This document shows, in pieces, positions 19,111 through 27,903 of a stretch of DNA of 64,000 nucleotides. Each line of letters starts with the position of its first letter. The stretch's first letter is position 1. A program made the translations under genes and the position numbers. The stretch lies in contig NC_048545.1 in assembly GCF_902806685.2 (NCBI RefSeq), positions 15,461,926 to 15,525,925 on the forward strand, written 5' to 3'. A model generated the notes under the pieces. That model had not been told where the DNA came from. It saw only the letters and a program-made list of their open reading frames with translations, and did not search any database. This DNA is from Maniola hyperantus (Eukaryota; Arthropoda; Insecta; Lepidoptera; Nymphalidae).

Positions 19111-19868
19111 TAACACTTGCTATCTTACTTAATATAATACTTTTTTCGTACCACTTGCTCAAAAAAGTGACATTCTATGCCACACAAAGCGAACATAACA
19201 ATAGTCATTTTTAATCTGTTAAAAACAGGGAAAGAAAATTGTACTGAATTTCATTCATCCTCTAGGGGGAGAATGTGATTTAAATTTGGAATACTTACCG
19301 AAATTTATACTGAACTACATCTGTGTTTACACCATCGAGTTTGTATATAAAGCATTATAGGTACATCTTTTTGAAAAAGGAATACGCATTTATTATGCAG
19401 TTATGATTATTAAATAAAATTAAGAAAACCGACGAGGCCGTATGAGATTGATGCCTTTGCTTTTCCGACAAAAAAATATTAGTCTTGGAATTTGCCGCAT
19501 TTTTGTTTTCTTCAAATACATAAACGTTAAGTTTATTTTAATTTATTTTTATAAATAAGTGAATGTTCTAAAAATACGTTTAATAAATGCTTATCTCATA
19601 TTATTATTGTGTTAATTTTTTCGCAAATGGTACGAAAAGTAGAGTATTTTCCTCGGTGATAAAGCTGTCTTAGTCTCGCTTCACTCAGTATTCGAGGTTT
19701 ACTCCCGAGCGTAGCGAGGGTGGTAAAAACTTAAACACGAGCGAAGCGAGGGATTTAAGACGAGTCCTGGCGATTTAAATCGTCACCCGCGACAGAAGAC
19801 ACTGCTTTATCCCCTTGGTTAATAATCTACTAAAATACCTACCTACCTACCTAAGATAGCAAGTGTTA
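19111..19868. mobile_element. 758-bp element with perfect 17-bp terminal inverted repeats
   Basis: TAACACTTGCTATCTTA (19111-19127) and its exact complement (19852-19868) bound the segment. Most of the interior (about 19128-19834) occurs again in inverted orientation at about 37751-38347, without these 17-bp ends and without about 100 bp holding two GAGCG(A/T)AGCGAGGG blocks. A second inner pair, TTTTCGTACCACTTGC (about 19143) and GCAAATGGTACGAAAA (about 19623), is imperfect. (CCTA)n lies just inside the right end. No transposase frame exists, so it is non-autonomous. Confidence 0.65.
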
Positions 19869-19930
19869 GTAATTATTATATGAATATTCGTTGTGAATAT
19901 TCACAACGAATATTCATATAATAATTACTA
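19867..19930. repeat. Perfect 64-bp palindrome
   Basis: The left half (TAGTAATTATTATATGAATA..., 19867-19898) is the exact reverse complement of the right half (19899-19930), with no spacer. It overlaps the right terminal repeat of the 758-bp element by two bases (TA). Such a structure could extrude as a cruciform. Confidence 0.9.
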
Positions 19931-20044
19931 GCAAAAATCTCGCAAAATTTGTAAGTTTAATTACATTCAATCTCGCTTTATTGTTTCGCGCACGCACGAT
20001 CATCGACCCGAGCTAAAGAGCGCGCGAGTTAAAACACTCGCATC

Positions 20045-20290
20045 CCTTTATGTTAGAAAGGCCAACATCTATTTCACTTAACGTAGCAACTATTATGCCA
20101 TATCCTTTTTTCCACGCACATACAAACTGTGGAATCAACTCACTTCGGCGGTGTTCCCATTAGATTACAACATGGGGTTATTCAACAAATTCCTCAAAAA
20201 GGCCGGCAACGCATTGGTGGTTCCTCTGGTACTGCAAATGTTCATGGGCGGCGGCAATCATTTAACATCAGGTGTGCTCGCCAGTTTTAC
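20045..20290 (+). mobile_element. LINE 3' coding end, jockey-like (family H)
   Basis: One frame reads PRTYKLWNQLTSAVFPLDYN and on to NKFLKKAGN, a typical C-terminal region of jockey-clade reverse transcriptases. It is followed by the repeat 3' phrase GCAAATGTTCATGGGCGGCG. The same 3' end, reversed, is inserted at 22564-22715. The 5' part is missing. Confidence 0.6.
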
Positions 20291-20330
20291 TAAAAATAAA
20301 CTGAAACCGATTTTTCGCGCTTAGTACAAT

Positions 20331-20441
20331 CATAATATCTGCATTGCCAAATTTCAGCCCGATCCGTCCAGTAGTATGAGCTGTGCATTGATAGATCATT
20401 TAGTCAGTCAGTCAGTCACCTTTTCTTTTTATATATTTAGA
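20331..20441 (-). mobile_element. Helitron-like element H1, 5' part
   Basis: In reverse it begins A|TCTAAATATATAAAAAG, then (GACT)n and the GATCGGGCTGAAATTTGGCA block. The 3' half with the CGCGGACGAAGTCGCG hairpin is absent. Confidence 0.65.
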
Positions 20442-20770
20442 TACCAGTTAAGATATGGATGGATAATCAAAGTTGTAGAGCGCTTAAAGAAACCCTCCAG
20501 CGAGTACGATGCCAATCTCAATGTACATAGCCCACTAGAATACTTTTATTTCCAAATAAAAGCGAATAGTCGAACTTTACGACTGTTTGAGTCGAGTCGG
20601 AACAATTGCCTCGCTTCGGATTTCCCCTGACACTCGTTCGGTTTTCATAATCACTACTCGGACCTCTAGTTTTGCACCATTGATATACAAAATCAAAAAC
20701 ATTTACATATTTACCCTACCATCGAAATATTTAACTGCACAAAAATAACGTCTACCATAGTGAAAGTTAT
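20442..20770. other. Unique DNA
   Basis: No repeat copy or convincing open frame is seen. Confidence 0.4.
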
Positions 20771-21091
20771 AGTCATCATCATCATAATCAACCTTTCACC
20801 GGCACACTACTGAGCACGGATCTCCTCTCAGAATGAGAAGGATTTAGTTTAGGCCATAGTCCACCACGCTGGCCAAGTGCAGATTGGCATTACGCACCTT
20901 TGAACTTTGAGAATATCATGGAGAACTCCCCACAGGCATGCAGATTTCCACACGATGTTTTCCTTCACCGTTAAAGTAAGTGATATTTAATTATTTAAAA
21001 CGCACACGACTACGAAAAATTAGACGTGTCCGGGATCGAACCCCCGACCTCCTGAATAGGAGGTGGACGTCTTAACCACTAGACTAAAGAC
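20771..21091 (-). repeat. SINE-2, full length
   Basis: In reverse it starts at the tRNA-like head (TAGTCTAGTGGTTAAGACGT, then GGGGGTTCGATCCCGG), runs through CTTTAACGGTGAAGGAAAAC and GTGGACTATGGCC, and ends in an ATGATGATGA tail. It is the only clearly complete SINE-2 copy in the window. Confidence 0.85.
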
Positions 21092-21248
21092 AAGTACTTA
21101 CATTACATTAAATTGTCCACTTGTTGAGTAAATGACATGCCATATAGGTAACTAGGTTATGCTCGCGACTTCATCCGCGTGGACTACACACATTTCAAAT
21201 CCCTATTTCACGCCCTTAGGGGTGGATTTTTCAAAAATCCTTAGCGGA

Positions 21249-21324
21249 TGCCTAAATCCATGTATGTGTGTAACTAGATAATTGAAAAATAAACGTTTCA
21301 TTTATTTATTTATTTATTTATAAG
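21249..21324. repeat. Small insert with (ATTT)n inside H1
   Basis: The H1 sequence GCGGATGCCTA...GTCATAATAGC is split here. The insert ends AATAAACGTTTC plus six ATTT units and looks like the last bases of a LINE. Confidence 0.45.
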
Positions 21325-21390
21325 TCATAATAGCTATCTGCATGCCAAAATTCAGCCCGATCCGTCCAGTAGTTTGAGCTGTGCATTCAT

Positions 21391-21737
21391 TTTATTTTAT
21401 TGTTTTATTTTATTTTATTGGTTTGCCAACAGATAGTACACATATTATAAAATAACAATTACAATTCACAGAGAAAAAATTTAGAGTGTACACCCAATTA
21501 CTGGCAAACCGGCATGCATTTTAAAAGTTTGCAAGTGCGAAAAATAAAAATAAAACACTGCAATTTACAATAGTACTAAATACTAAATATTACATAAAAC
21601 AAGAAAAATAAGAAAAATTACGAAGAAGCATACGAGTTTATAATGCTGCATCAATATACTGATGCAGCATTTTTTGTACTGTTGCAAGGAGAGTGAATGA
21701 GGATCTATTATCATATTTTTCGCAGTTTTATCATCAG
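21391..21737 (-). mobile_element. 347-bp retroelement tail inserted in H1
   Basis: It is flanked by ATTCAT at 21385-21390 and 21738-21743. The left end is a (TTTTA)n tract, that is, a TAAAA-rich 3' tail on the reverse strand. A perfect 12-bp hairpin (AATGCTGCATCA / TGATGCAGCATT, 21642-21671) is followed by T(6). There is no long open frame. It is a SINE or a 5'-truncated LINE. Confidence 0.55.
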
Positions 21738-21792
21738 ATTCATAGATCACTCAATCAGTCAGTCAGTCACCTTTTCCTTTTATATATTTGGA

Positions 21793-22049
21793 TATCACGT
21801 ATAGCTCAAGTAATCGCCTCAATCGAGCTAATAGGACATAATAGGACACTGTCCGAATGTTTTCCTGTCTCATTGACATGAAACAATAGACAGGTTAATA
21901 GGCAATTAGAGCGGATTAACTAAGTGCATTAGGTTTAAGGTAAGCTGATGTGGAACATCGTTGTGGCATTAAGCCATGACAATTTCCAAAAGGTCTTTGA
22001 CCTTTCTGTATTCCTTGTACTTTCGTACTTTAAAAGGAAAAAAAAGAGT
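21793..22049. other. Unique DNA
   Basis: No gene is visible. Confidence 0.4.
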
Positions 22050-22108
22050 CGAAAAAAAACGCGGCGAATTGAGAACCACTACCTTTTTGGCAGTCGGTTA
22101 AAAAAGGC
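22050..22108 (+). repeat. Fragment of the AACCGACTTCC repeat
   Basis: GCGAATTGAGAACCACTACC TTTTTGGCAGTCGGTTAAAA matches the right end of 17804-18044. Confidence 0.5.
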
Positions 22109-22133
22109 CCCTTATAATTATGATGACTATGTT

Positions 22134-22142
22134 GTCTGTCTA

Positions 22143-22177
<35 letters not shown>

Positions 22178-22308
22178 GTCTATCTGTCTATCTGTCTATC
22201 TGTCTATCTGTCTATCTGTCTATCTGTCTATCTGTCTATCTGTCTATCTGTCTATCTGTCTATCTGTCTGTCTATCTGTCTGTCTGTCTGTCTGTCTGTC
22301 CGTCGTGT
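22134..22308. repeat. (TCTG)n / (TCTATCTG)n microsatellite
   Basis: It is about 43 tetranucleotide units. The outer units are TCTG, the core alternates TCTG and TCTA. Because 4 and 3 share no factor and the units hold no stop in one direction, it creates spurious open frames encoding CLSVYLSI-type repeats, which are not genes. Confidence 0.9.
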
Positions 22309-22563
22309 CTGTCAAGAAAACCTATAGGGTACTTCCCGTTAACCTAGAATCATTAAGTTTTGTAGATAGGTAGTCTTATAGCATAATTAATAAAGGAAAA
22401 ATCCGAAAACAGAATTTGTGGTCACCTATCACAAGAAAAAATTAAAAAGTGTTTCAATTTTCAAAGTAAGATAACTATAACAAGTGGGGCATCATATTAT
22501 GAAAGGACTTTACCAGTACATTCTAAAACAGATTTTTATTTATTTTTATGCATAATAGTTTTT

Positions 22564-22715
22564 TTTTTTTTAATAGATATAGCGAGCAAACGAGCAGGCA
22601 ACCTGATGTTAAGTGATTACCGCCGCCCATGAACATTTGCAACACCAGAGGAGCCGCCGATGCGTTGCCGGCCTTTTAGGAATTTGTTGGTCCGCCCCTT
22701 GAATAACCCCATGTT
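22564..22715 (-). mobile_element. LINE family H 3' end with 12-bp target duplication
   Basis: ATAATAGTTTTT occurs at 22552-22563 and again at 22716-22727, where undamaged GTR has it once. The insert begins with a T run (the poly-A tail in reverse) and contains CCGCCGCCCATGAACATTTG and GCGTTGCCGGCC, the reverse of the end of 20045-20290. Confidence 0.75.
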
Positions 22716-22815
22716 ATAATAGTTTTTGATTTATCGGGCTAACGTCGAAAAATATACCCGACTACCCGAGAAACTCTCGGTGCACGAGTTTCACTCGCAC
22801 TTGGCCGGTTTTTTA

Positions 22816-23294
22816 CGAATTGTACAGACACCTTCGACTTATAAATTAGTAGCTTAAGTCTCAGTTACAACATCGTTATTAAATTGTAACTCCCGGAAGT
22901 TATCAAAGTTTTCGAGACGTACATGCTCGTAGTAAAAGTACAGAAGTTGGATAAATCGTGACTTGTACATGAGCGTGGTGGGGTCGCAACTCGCAAGCGA
23001 ACAGGCATACTTACATACTACAGAGCTACGTAGTTGATTGACGGACAATAGATTACACATTGAAGAGAGAAACTTAGTATTTGTACGATAGTAATGTTTC
23101 TATTAGATAGGCATTATAAACTGAGCGACAAGCATCTTACAATCTCAGCTCCGTTGAAACCACGATACAAACAACGACTTTGGAATATTTATCTGAATCG
23201 AGTTATAGAACAGAAACGAGAGTCTGAAATTTAAATTCATTTAATTGCACAGATTGAGAAAGTACATTAGTAATACATTAATAATAAATCATAA
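22816..23294. other. Unique DNA
   Basis: I see no repeat copy and no convincing gene. Confidence 0.4.
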
Positions 23295-23471
23295 CCTAAA
23301 TATATAAAAGGAAAAGCTGACTGACTGACTGAATGACTGATTGATCTATCAGCGCACAGCTAAACTACTGGACAGATCGGCCTAAAATTTGCATTGCAGA
23401 TAGCTATTATGACGTAGACATGCGATAAAGAAAGAATTTTCGAAAATTCAATCCCAAAAAGGGTAAAACAG
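23295..23471 (+). mobile_element. Helitron-like element H1, 5' part
   Basis: It starts CCTAAATATATAAAAGG, followed by (GACT)n and TATTATGACGTAGACATGCG. At about 23471 it breaks off into the tail of SINE-2. Confidence 0.65.
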
Positions 23472-23552
23472 ATTATGGCCTAAGCCCTTGTCATTTTGAG
23501 AAGAGACAAGTGATCAGTAGTGATCCAGTGATTTGAAAAGATGATGATAATA
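23472..23552 (+). repeat. SINE-2 tail fragment
   Basis: ATTATGGCCTAAGCCCTTGT and the end GATGATGATAAT match the 3' portion of SINE-2. Confidence 0.55.
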
Positions 23553-23674
23553 TTATCTGCCATGGAGTACCTTGCAGAATAACTATTTATGTCTCAATCC
23601 TTAGCAAAATATAATAAAATCAGAAACAGATTGTGACAAAAACTTCTTCTTTGTTGTTGAGTAATTCTCCTACG

Positions 23675-23862
23675 GATCTAGAGAAACTTCAAGCATAGCA
23701 TATCGTCGGCTGAGTGACTCTTAGCTTTGTTGTGATCCTTATACCTAGTTAGCGACCATGTCTTGGATCCATATGTCATCACTGGCAACACACACTGTTC
23801 GAAGACTTTGGTCTGCAAGCACTAAGGAATTTTGGACGAGAAGACATCTCAAAACTTCCCGC
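23675..23862 (-). mobile_element. RTE-1 LINE fragment
   Basis: In reverse it reads through the RTE-1 segment around ACCAAAGTCTTCGAACAGTG, GTGATGACATATGGATCC and CTCAGCCGACGATATGC. It lacks the 3' tail. Confidence 0.65.
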
Positions 23863-25369
23863 TGTGTAGCCGAGTTGGATTCGGAGTTGGATTGAACCAT
23901 TATTATATCTGATCCCAGATTTATTGGTTTTAGATAAAGCTCCCGCCGAAATTATTTATGGCTTGGAGCTTTTATGAGACTAATTAAAGGCCCATACATT
24001 GGGCCGTGGAGGGGCGCGGCGTAGCAACACGAGTCAAATTTTAGAAATGCCCATTTAGATATTGATAACGACGGGTGTTTGTGGGATGGTTCCATCTCTG
24101 ATGGTACGTAATATACATTAATGGTCGGGTGGATTTATTTTGTATTTTCACTAATTGGGACTACTGAGTTCGTCTGTTTATGAAACCATTATAATAACAG
24201 CATTTTTGTGATGCGCTGACATTATCGTCTAACATCACGTAAGTCATTTTTTGGCGGTTTTAACATGTTGAACCCATTTTCTAGTGAATCGAGAGGCGCG
24301 TCGTTTTATAAAAAGTGCACAATATCCACCAAACAACACAAACTTCTGGAAACTGCAAGTTTTTTCACTCTCCCATTACGAGTAAGTTGCTTACGGGGTG
24401 CTGGAACAATACACAATATTTCGGGGTTGAATTGATTATTATATTTAAAAAAAAATTTAATGCAAAAGATCTTTGTAGTTAATCCACAAAAAACACCTTT
24501 CGAAGTCATCTTATAAGCCAAAAAAGAAAAAAAATATTATAATAACATACTTGCACAGGTACCTAGTAAAATGACTGTATGATAGATACAGTAAAAAATC
24601 ATTACAATCACAAATTCAAAAGTACCATTAGATTATGAAGCATATTTCTTTGTATATAGATCATGAAGTTGTGTAATTACATACTAACTAAAGACAACTA
24701 AATAGTATTAGAGAAAGAATAGACACTATTCTTTAATGTTATTAGTAAAACTTTATGAGACTACAAAGGTCTGTGAGTTTTTTTTCTCAGGCCACTAGCG
24801 GCGCTTGAGGCTGCCACATGGTTCTTAATGACTCTATTAAAGAGATTAATTGACCTATCCCCTAAAAAACATCTCCGAATTTTTCATTCCGTACAAATTT
24901 AATTAATGCCGATACAGATCTACGAGACGTTGAGGGTTATGTTATAAAATATAATTTGTGTATGAGAAATTTGATACGTTAATTCGATTATGGTATTTTT
25001 TAACAATTAATTTTTAAAGTTCTACCTGCTTTAGGTCGTTATTTTTTATCTAAAGATGAATATTTTTTATTAAGAATTTCTAATTTTATTTTTAGTTATA
25101 GGTTTAACTATTTAAACATTAATGATGATGGTTTTAGTATACTTACCTAGTAGCATCTCAATATCAATAATTTCATTTGTAGCACTTATAAATTTTGTTT
25201 TATGGTAACTGCCTTATTATTATCTTGTGTTTTTATCTTTTAATCAAAAATCTGAATTTCGTTTATTTGGCAGATTGGGCATAAAAAGGTGGTACAATAT
25301 ATTATGTTTACACTTATTTATGCAATTTAGTTTGATATGATACTAAAAATGTATCTACTGATAGGAGAT
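23863..25369. other. Unique AT-rich DNA
   Basis: No gene is seen. Two stretches look less random: 23935-24030, with TAATTAAAGGCCC and GGGCCGTGGAGGGGCGCGGC, and 24785-24910, with GAGATTAATTGACC and TTTAATTAATGCC. They are possible conserved noncoding DNA. Confidence 0.35.
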
Positions 25370-25507
25370 TGAAAAGAGCAACTGCCGAGTTTCTTGCTGG
25401 TTCTTCTCGGTAGGAAAGGCATTCCGAACCAGTGGTAGGTGGCCTCTGACGATTCAAAAACACTCGTAAAAGTTTAATTGAATAAAAAATATTTTTATTT
25501 TTATTTT
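25370..25507 (+). mobile_element. LINE 3' end, family S
   Basis: GCAACTGCCGAGTTTCTTGC, GGTTCTTCTCGGTAGGAAAG and GTAAAAGTTTAATTGAATAA form a 3' end I know as common in Lepidoptera. An A/T-rich tail follows and directly abuts an H2 element. Confidence 0.55.
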
Positions 25508-25510
25508 TTA

Positions 25511-25760
25511 CTAGAATGATGCCCGCGACTTCGTTAGCGTGGATTTAAGTTTTTAAAAATCCCATGGGAACTCTTGGATTTTCTGAGATAAAAAGTAGCC
25601 TATGTCCTTCCCCGGGATGCAAGCTTTCGCTGTACCAAATTTCGTCAAAATCGGTTAAACGGATAGGCCGTGAAAGGCTATCAGACAGACAGACATATAG
25701 ACAGACAAACAGACAGACAGACAGACGGACACACTTTCGCATTTATAATATTAGTATGGA
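25511..25760 (-). mobile_element. Helitron-like element H2, full length (250 bp)
   Basis: The exact ends on the reverse strand are TCCATAC (right) and CTAG (left, 25511-25514), with A and T flanks as expected for Helitron insertion between A and T. It contains the GCGACTTCGTTAGCG hairpin and a GACAGACAGACA tract. Confidence 0.75.
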
Positions 25761-26043
25761 TTTTAGATAGAAGCCTTTTATTAATCCTCGTGTTATTTAA
25801 TACTAGTTCTTACACCAGTCATGCAACCATTTAATATTATTATCTTTAATCTAATCAGTCCACACAACTAGGTAGTTCCCTCCGAGTCCCTCCTTCTGCG
25901 TGAGTTGAGATGCAATACGCAACCTCCCACTGAGCATCGATCATACGCCTAACTGCCTGCACCTAATCTGGTATGTAATATTGGTTAAAGTCCATATTGC
26001 AACCAAAATCTTTTACTATTTTTAATACTATTTTAATAAAACT
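25761..26043. other. Unique DNA
   Basis: No gene or repeat is recognised. Confidence 0.4.
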
Positions 26044-26260
26044 AAGGAATGGCGACCTCGCATCGGAAAGCGCAGTGTTGGAAGCCCGTATTAGTATATT
26101 ATCTATGGTTGGAAGACCCCCCACTAGGTGGATAGACGACATCAAAGAGTCGCAGGGAGCCATTAGATTCAGGCGGCGCAAGATCGTGCCGTGTTGAAGT
26201 TCCTAAAGAGACCCATGTCCAGCAGTGGACGTCTATCGATTGATAACGATGATGATGATT
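26044..26260 (+). mobile_element. RTE-1 LINE 3' end
   Basis: GGAATGGCGACCTCGCATCG, CCCACTAGGTGGATAGACGA, CCAGCAGTGGACGTCTATCG and a GATGATGATGATT tail. About 30 bp of unrelated sequence (near 26085-26110) interrupts it beside a second GGTTGGAAGACC. Confidence 0.75.
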
Positions 26261-27200
26261 AAAACCAAAACTTCATTTTGCTTCAAAATGATCTGCTGCC
26301 GAACGAAAGTTAGCAGATCATTATTTCAACTTTGTGAAGCTAACGCTAGAGGAATGTGCAGTGCTCAGACAAGCCGCCAAGCGCTTACGAGCACGAACAA
26401 ATCAACATTGTAATCTTCTGTTTTTATGGAAATAAATTATAAAATAAATAAACTGCCTTTCTTGGTAAGATCGCCAGAAACAAAAGCATCAGAAACTATA
26501 GAACACATCTGTATGTGACGAGAACATCTTTTTATTTTTGATCTGCGGGCTAGGAATAAATCTAATTTAATGTCTGCTGAGTTCACGGATACCAAGACTT
26601 TTAAGAGCTTAGTGCTACTTTAATTCATAATTTTTTGATTAAATTATAATATATCTCAAAATAAATTATTCAACACAATATTATTATCTTAATCTTTACA
26701 ATATTATTAAGTTTATCCAAACTAAATTGCAAAATGTAAAGACATTTGCTACATATAATATTATTATGACATCATTAAATAAAATAGATTAGAACAAAAA
26801 CAAATATTAAATTTAAATTAGATATGTATATTGTATGTAGGTATATCTTGAGATTCCAACAATTTTTACAAAAGCTTCTGAAATATTAATTCTACTTGGA
26901 ATAAAGGCTAGCAAGAAACTTTAATAACTACGACATAACTCCAGATTGTTATAAATGCCATACTTGTATAACTGGATTCATTCCAATGATAAAGAAATAT
27001 CCTTTTTTATTAGAACAAGAAAATATTTCCAAAACCGGCAACTTGTTACCAAGCTTTTGTCGCATCAACTCTAGTCTCTACCATACAGAGAATTCTATAG
27101 AGCCAGTGGCGTGCCGCCTGTCTGCAGGGAAGGACGTAGTTGCGTTCCCCTCGTATTCTCGCGTACCATCGTACCTAAATACGACTTCGCAACGATTTGA
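26261..27200. other. Unique AT-rich DNA upstream of the host gene
   Basis: It is AT-rich with no repeat copy and no gene. It may contain the upstream regulatory region of the exon at 27525. Confidence 0.4.
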
Positions 27201-27524
27201 ATAAAAAAACTACGAATTCACGCATCAAAATTTAATTCTGATTTAGAAAATATCATAAAACTCGGAATTTTCGAAAATAAGTGAGATTTTCTGTCAAAAT
27301 TTTTGAGATTTGTGATGAACGTGAAACCGTGCCCATTGTGCGTCTGAAAACTTAAAGATTTTCCACTGAAAATTTTTGAGATTCAATTTCAATTCACGGG
27401 TGAGATTTACGATTTTGAAAATTTTGAGTTTAATATGAAATAGGACGCGTCGTTAGTGCTTACGCAAAATAAATCCTGTTCGCGAAAATGGTGACATTCC
27501 AAACTACATGATCTCAACGTAGCC
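27201..27524 (+). promoter_or_regulatory. Probable 5' region of the host gene with two very short uORFs
   Basis: ATG at 27488-27490 opens a 7-codon frame closing at TGA 27509-27511. A second ATG at 27508-27510 overlaps it and closes at TAG 27520-27522, two bases before the main ATG. TGAGATT-like phrases recur upstream (27280-27420). No TATA box can be assigned and the transcription start is unknown. Confidence 0.4.
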
Positions 27525-27903
27525 ATGATATTCAAGGGAGGAATAGGGGGGAAACCTCCGGGGAAAGCTTCTCCAGAGAAGAACCAAAAAGAAGAAAAGA
27601 AGGAGAAGAAGAAATGGGAGAAATGTGAAAGATGTCCAGGGGACCCGTGGCTGTACTGTGTTGTGTTATGGTGTGCGTGTGCCATGAGCCTGATCTCGAG
27701 CGGGTACAGCCTGTACAAGCAGCACGGGCTCCAGGACCGGCTGTCGTTGCTGGAGGAGCAGCATCTGGCGCTACGCAGTGCGGTGCTGGAGCCGCAGCAG
27801 CCGCTGGTGGAGAGGTTGAGAAGGGAGGTGCTGTCGCGACCGCCGAGCTACTGGAGGCCGAGACGGAGTATCCGGGATTATGGTGACTGCCTCTGTCCAT
27901 CAG
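27525..27903 (+). CDS. First coding exon of a type II membrane protein, probably a membrane-anchored collagen
   Basis: The exon encodes 126 residues and ends CAG|GTAAGT (donor at 27904), splitting a codon after its first base G, which would suit a glycine. Residues 1-17 are Gly/Pro/Lys-rich. 18-33 form a strongly charged Lys/Glu cytoplasmic stretch. About 43-63 is a membrane segment (YCVVLWCACAMSLISSGYSL). 66-104 is a Leu/Glu/Arg-rich helix suited to trimerisation. 111-114 is RPRR before Ser, a furin-type site. CLCPS closes the exon. Membrane collagens of the XIII/XXIII/XXV type have this order of short inside tail, membrane helix, coiled coil, furin site, then Gly-X-Y repeats. No Gly-X-Y exon is found in the window, so the assignment is an inference. 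The exon is GC-richer than its surroundings. A frame after 27903 closes at TGA 27915, as expected for intron. Confidence 0.65.

Larger units (their letters stand above)
21152..21792 (-). mobile_element. Helitron-like element H1 interrupted by two insertions
   Basis: The exact left end is CTAG (21152-21155) after A. The right end is GA (21791-21792) before T, as in clean H1 copies. The H1 sequence is split at about 21249-21324 by an (ATTT)n-bearing piece and again at 21391-21737 by a 347-bp element flanked by ATTCAT. Confidence 0.7.
22100..22815 (+). repeat. GTR repeat with expanded microsatellite and nested LINE
   Basis: The TCTG tract of GTR is expanded to about 175 bp here (22134-22308). 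The right part follows normally (CCTATAGGGTACTTCCCGTT, AACAGATTTTTATTTATTTT) to the end GGTGCACGAGTTTCACTCGC and ACTTGGCCGG. A LINE fragment at 22564-22715 splits it. Confidence 0.75.

Noticed and set aside
22134..22308. Possible CRISPR-like array
   Set aside because: It is a 4-bp tandem repeat without spacers, in a eukaryotic genome.
21948..22373. Two overlapping open frames encoding Cys-Leu-Ser-Val/Tyr-Leu-Ser repeats
   Set aside because: They are produced by the tetranucleotide microsatellite in a GTR repeat. The periodic peptide is a by-product of the repeat.
27532..27900. Antisense frame of 122 codons and +2 frame of 84 codons over the host exon
   Set aside because: The frame from 27525 has a coherent membrane-protein layout and a splice donor in phase. 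The others are composition shadows of GC-rich coding DNA.
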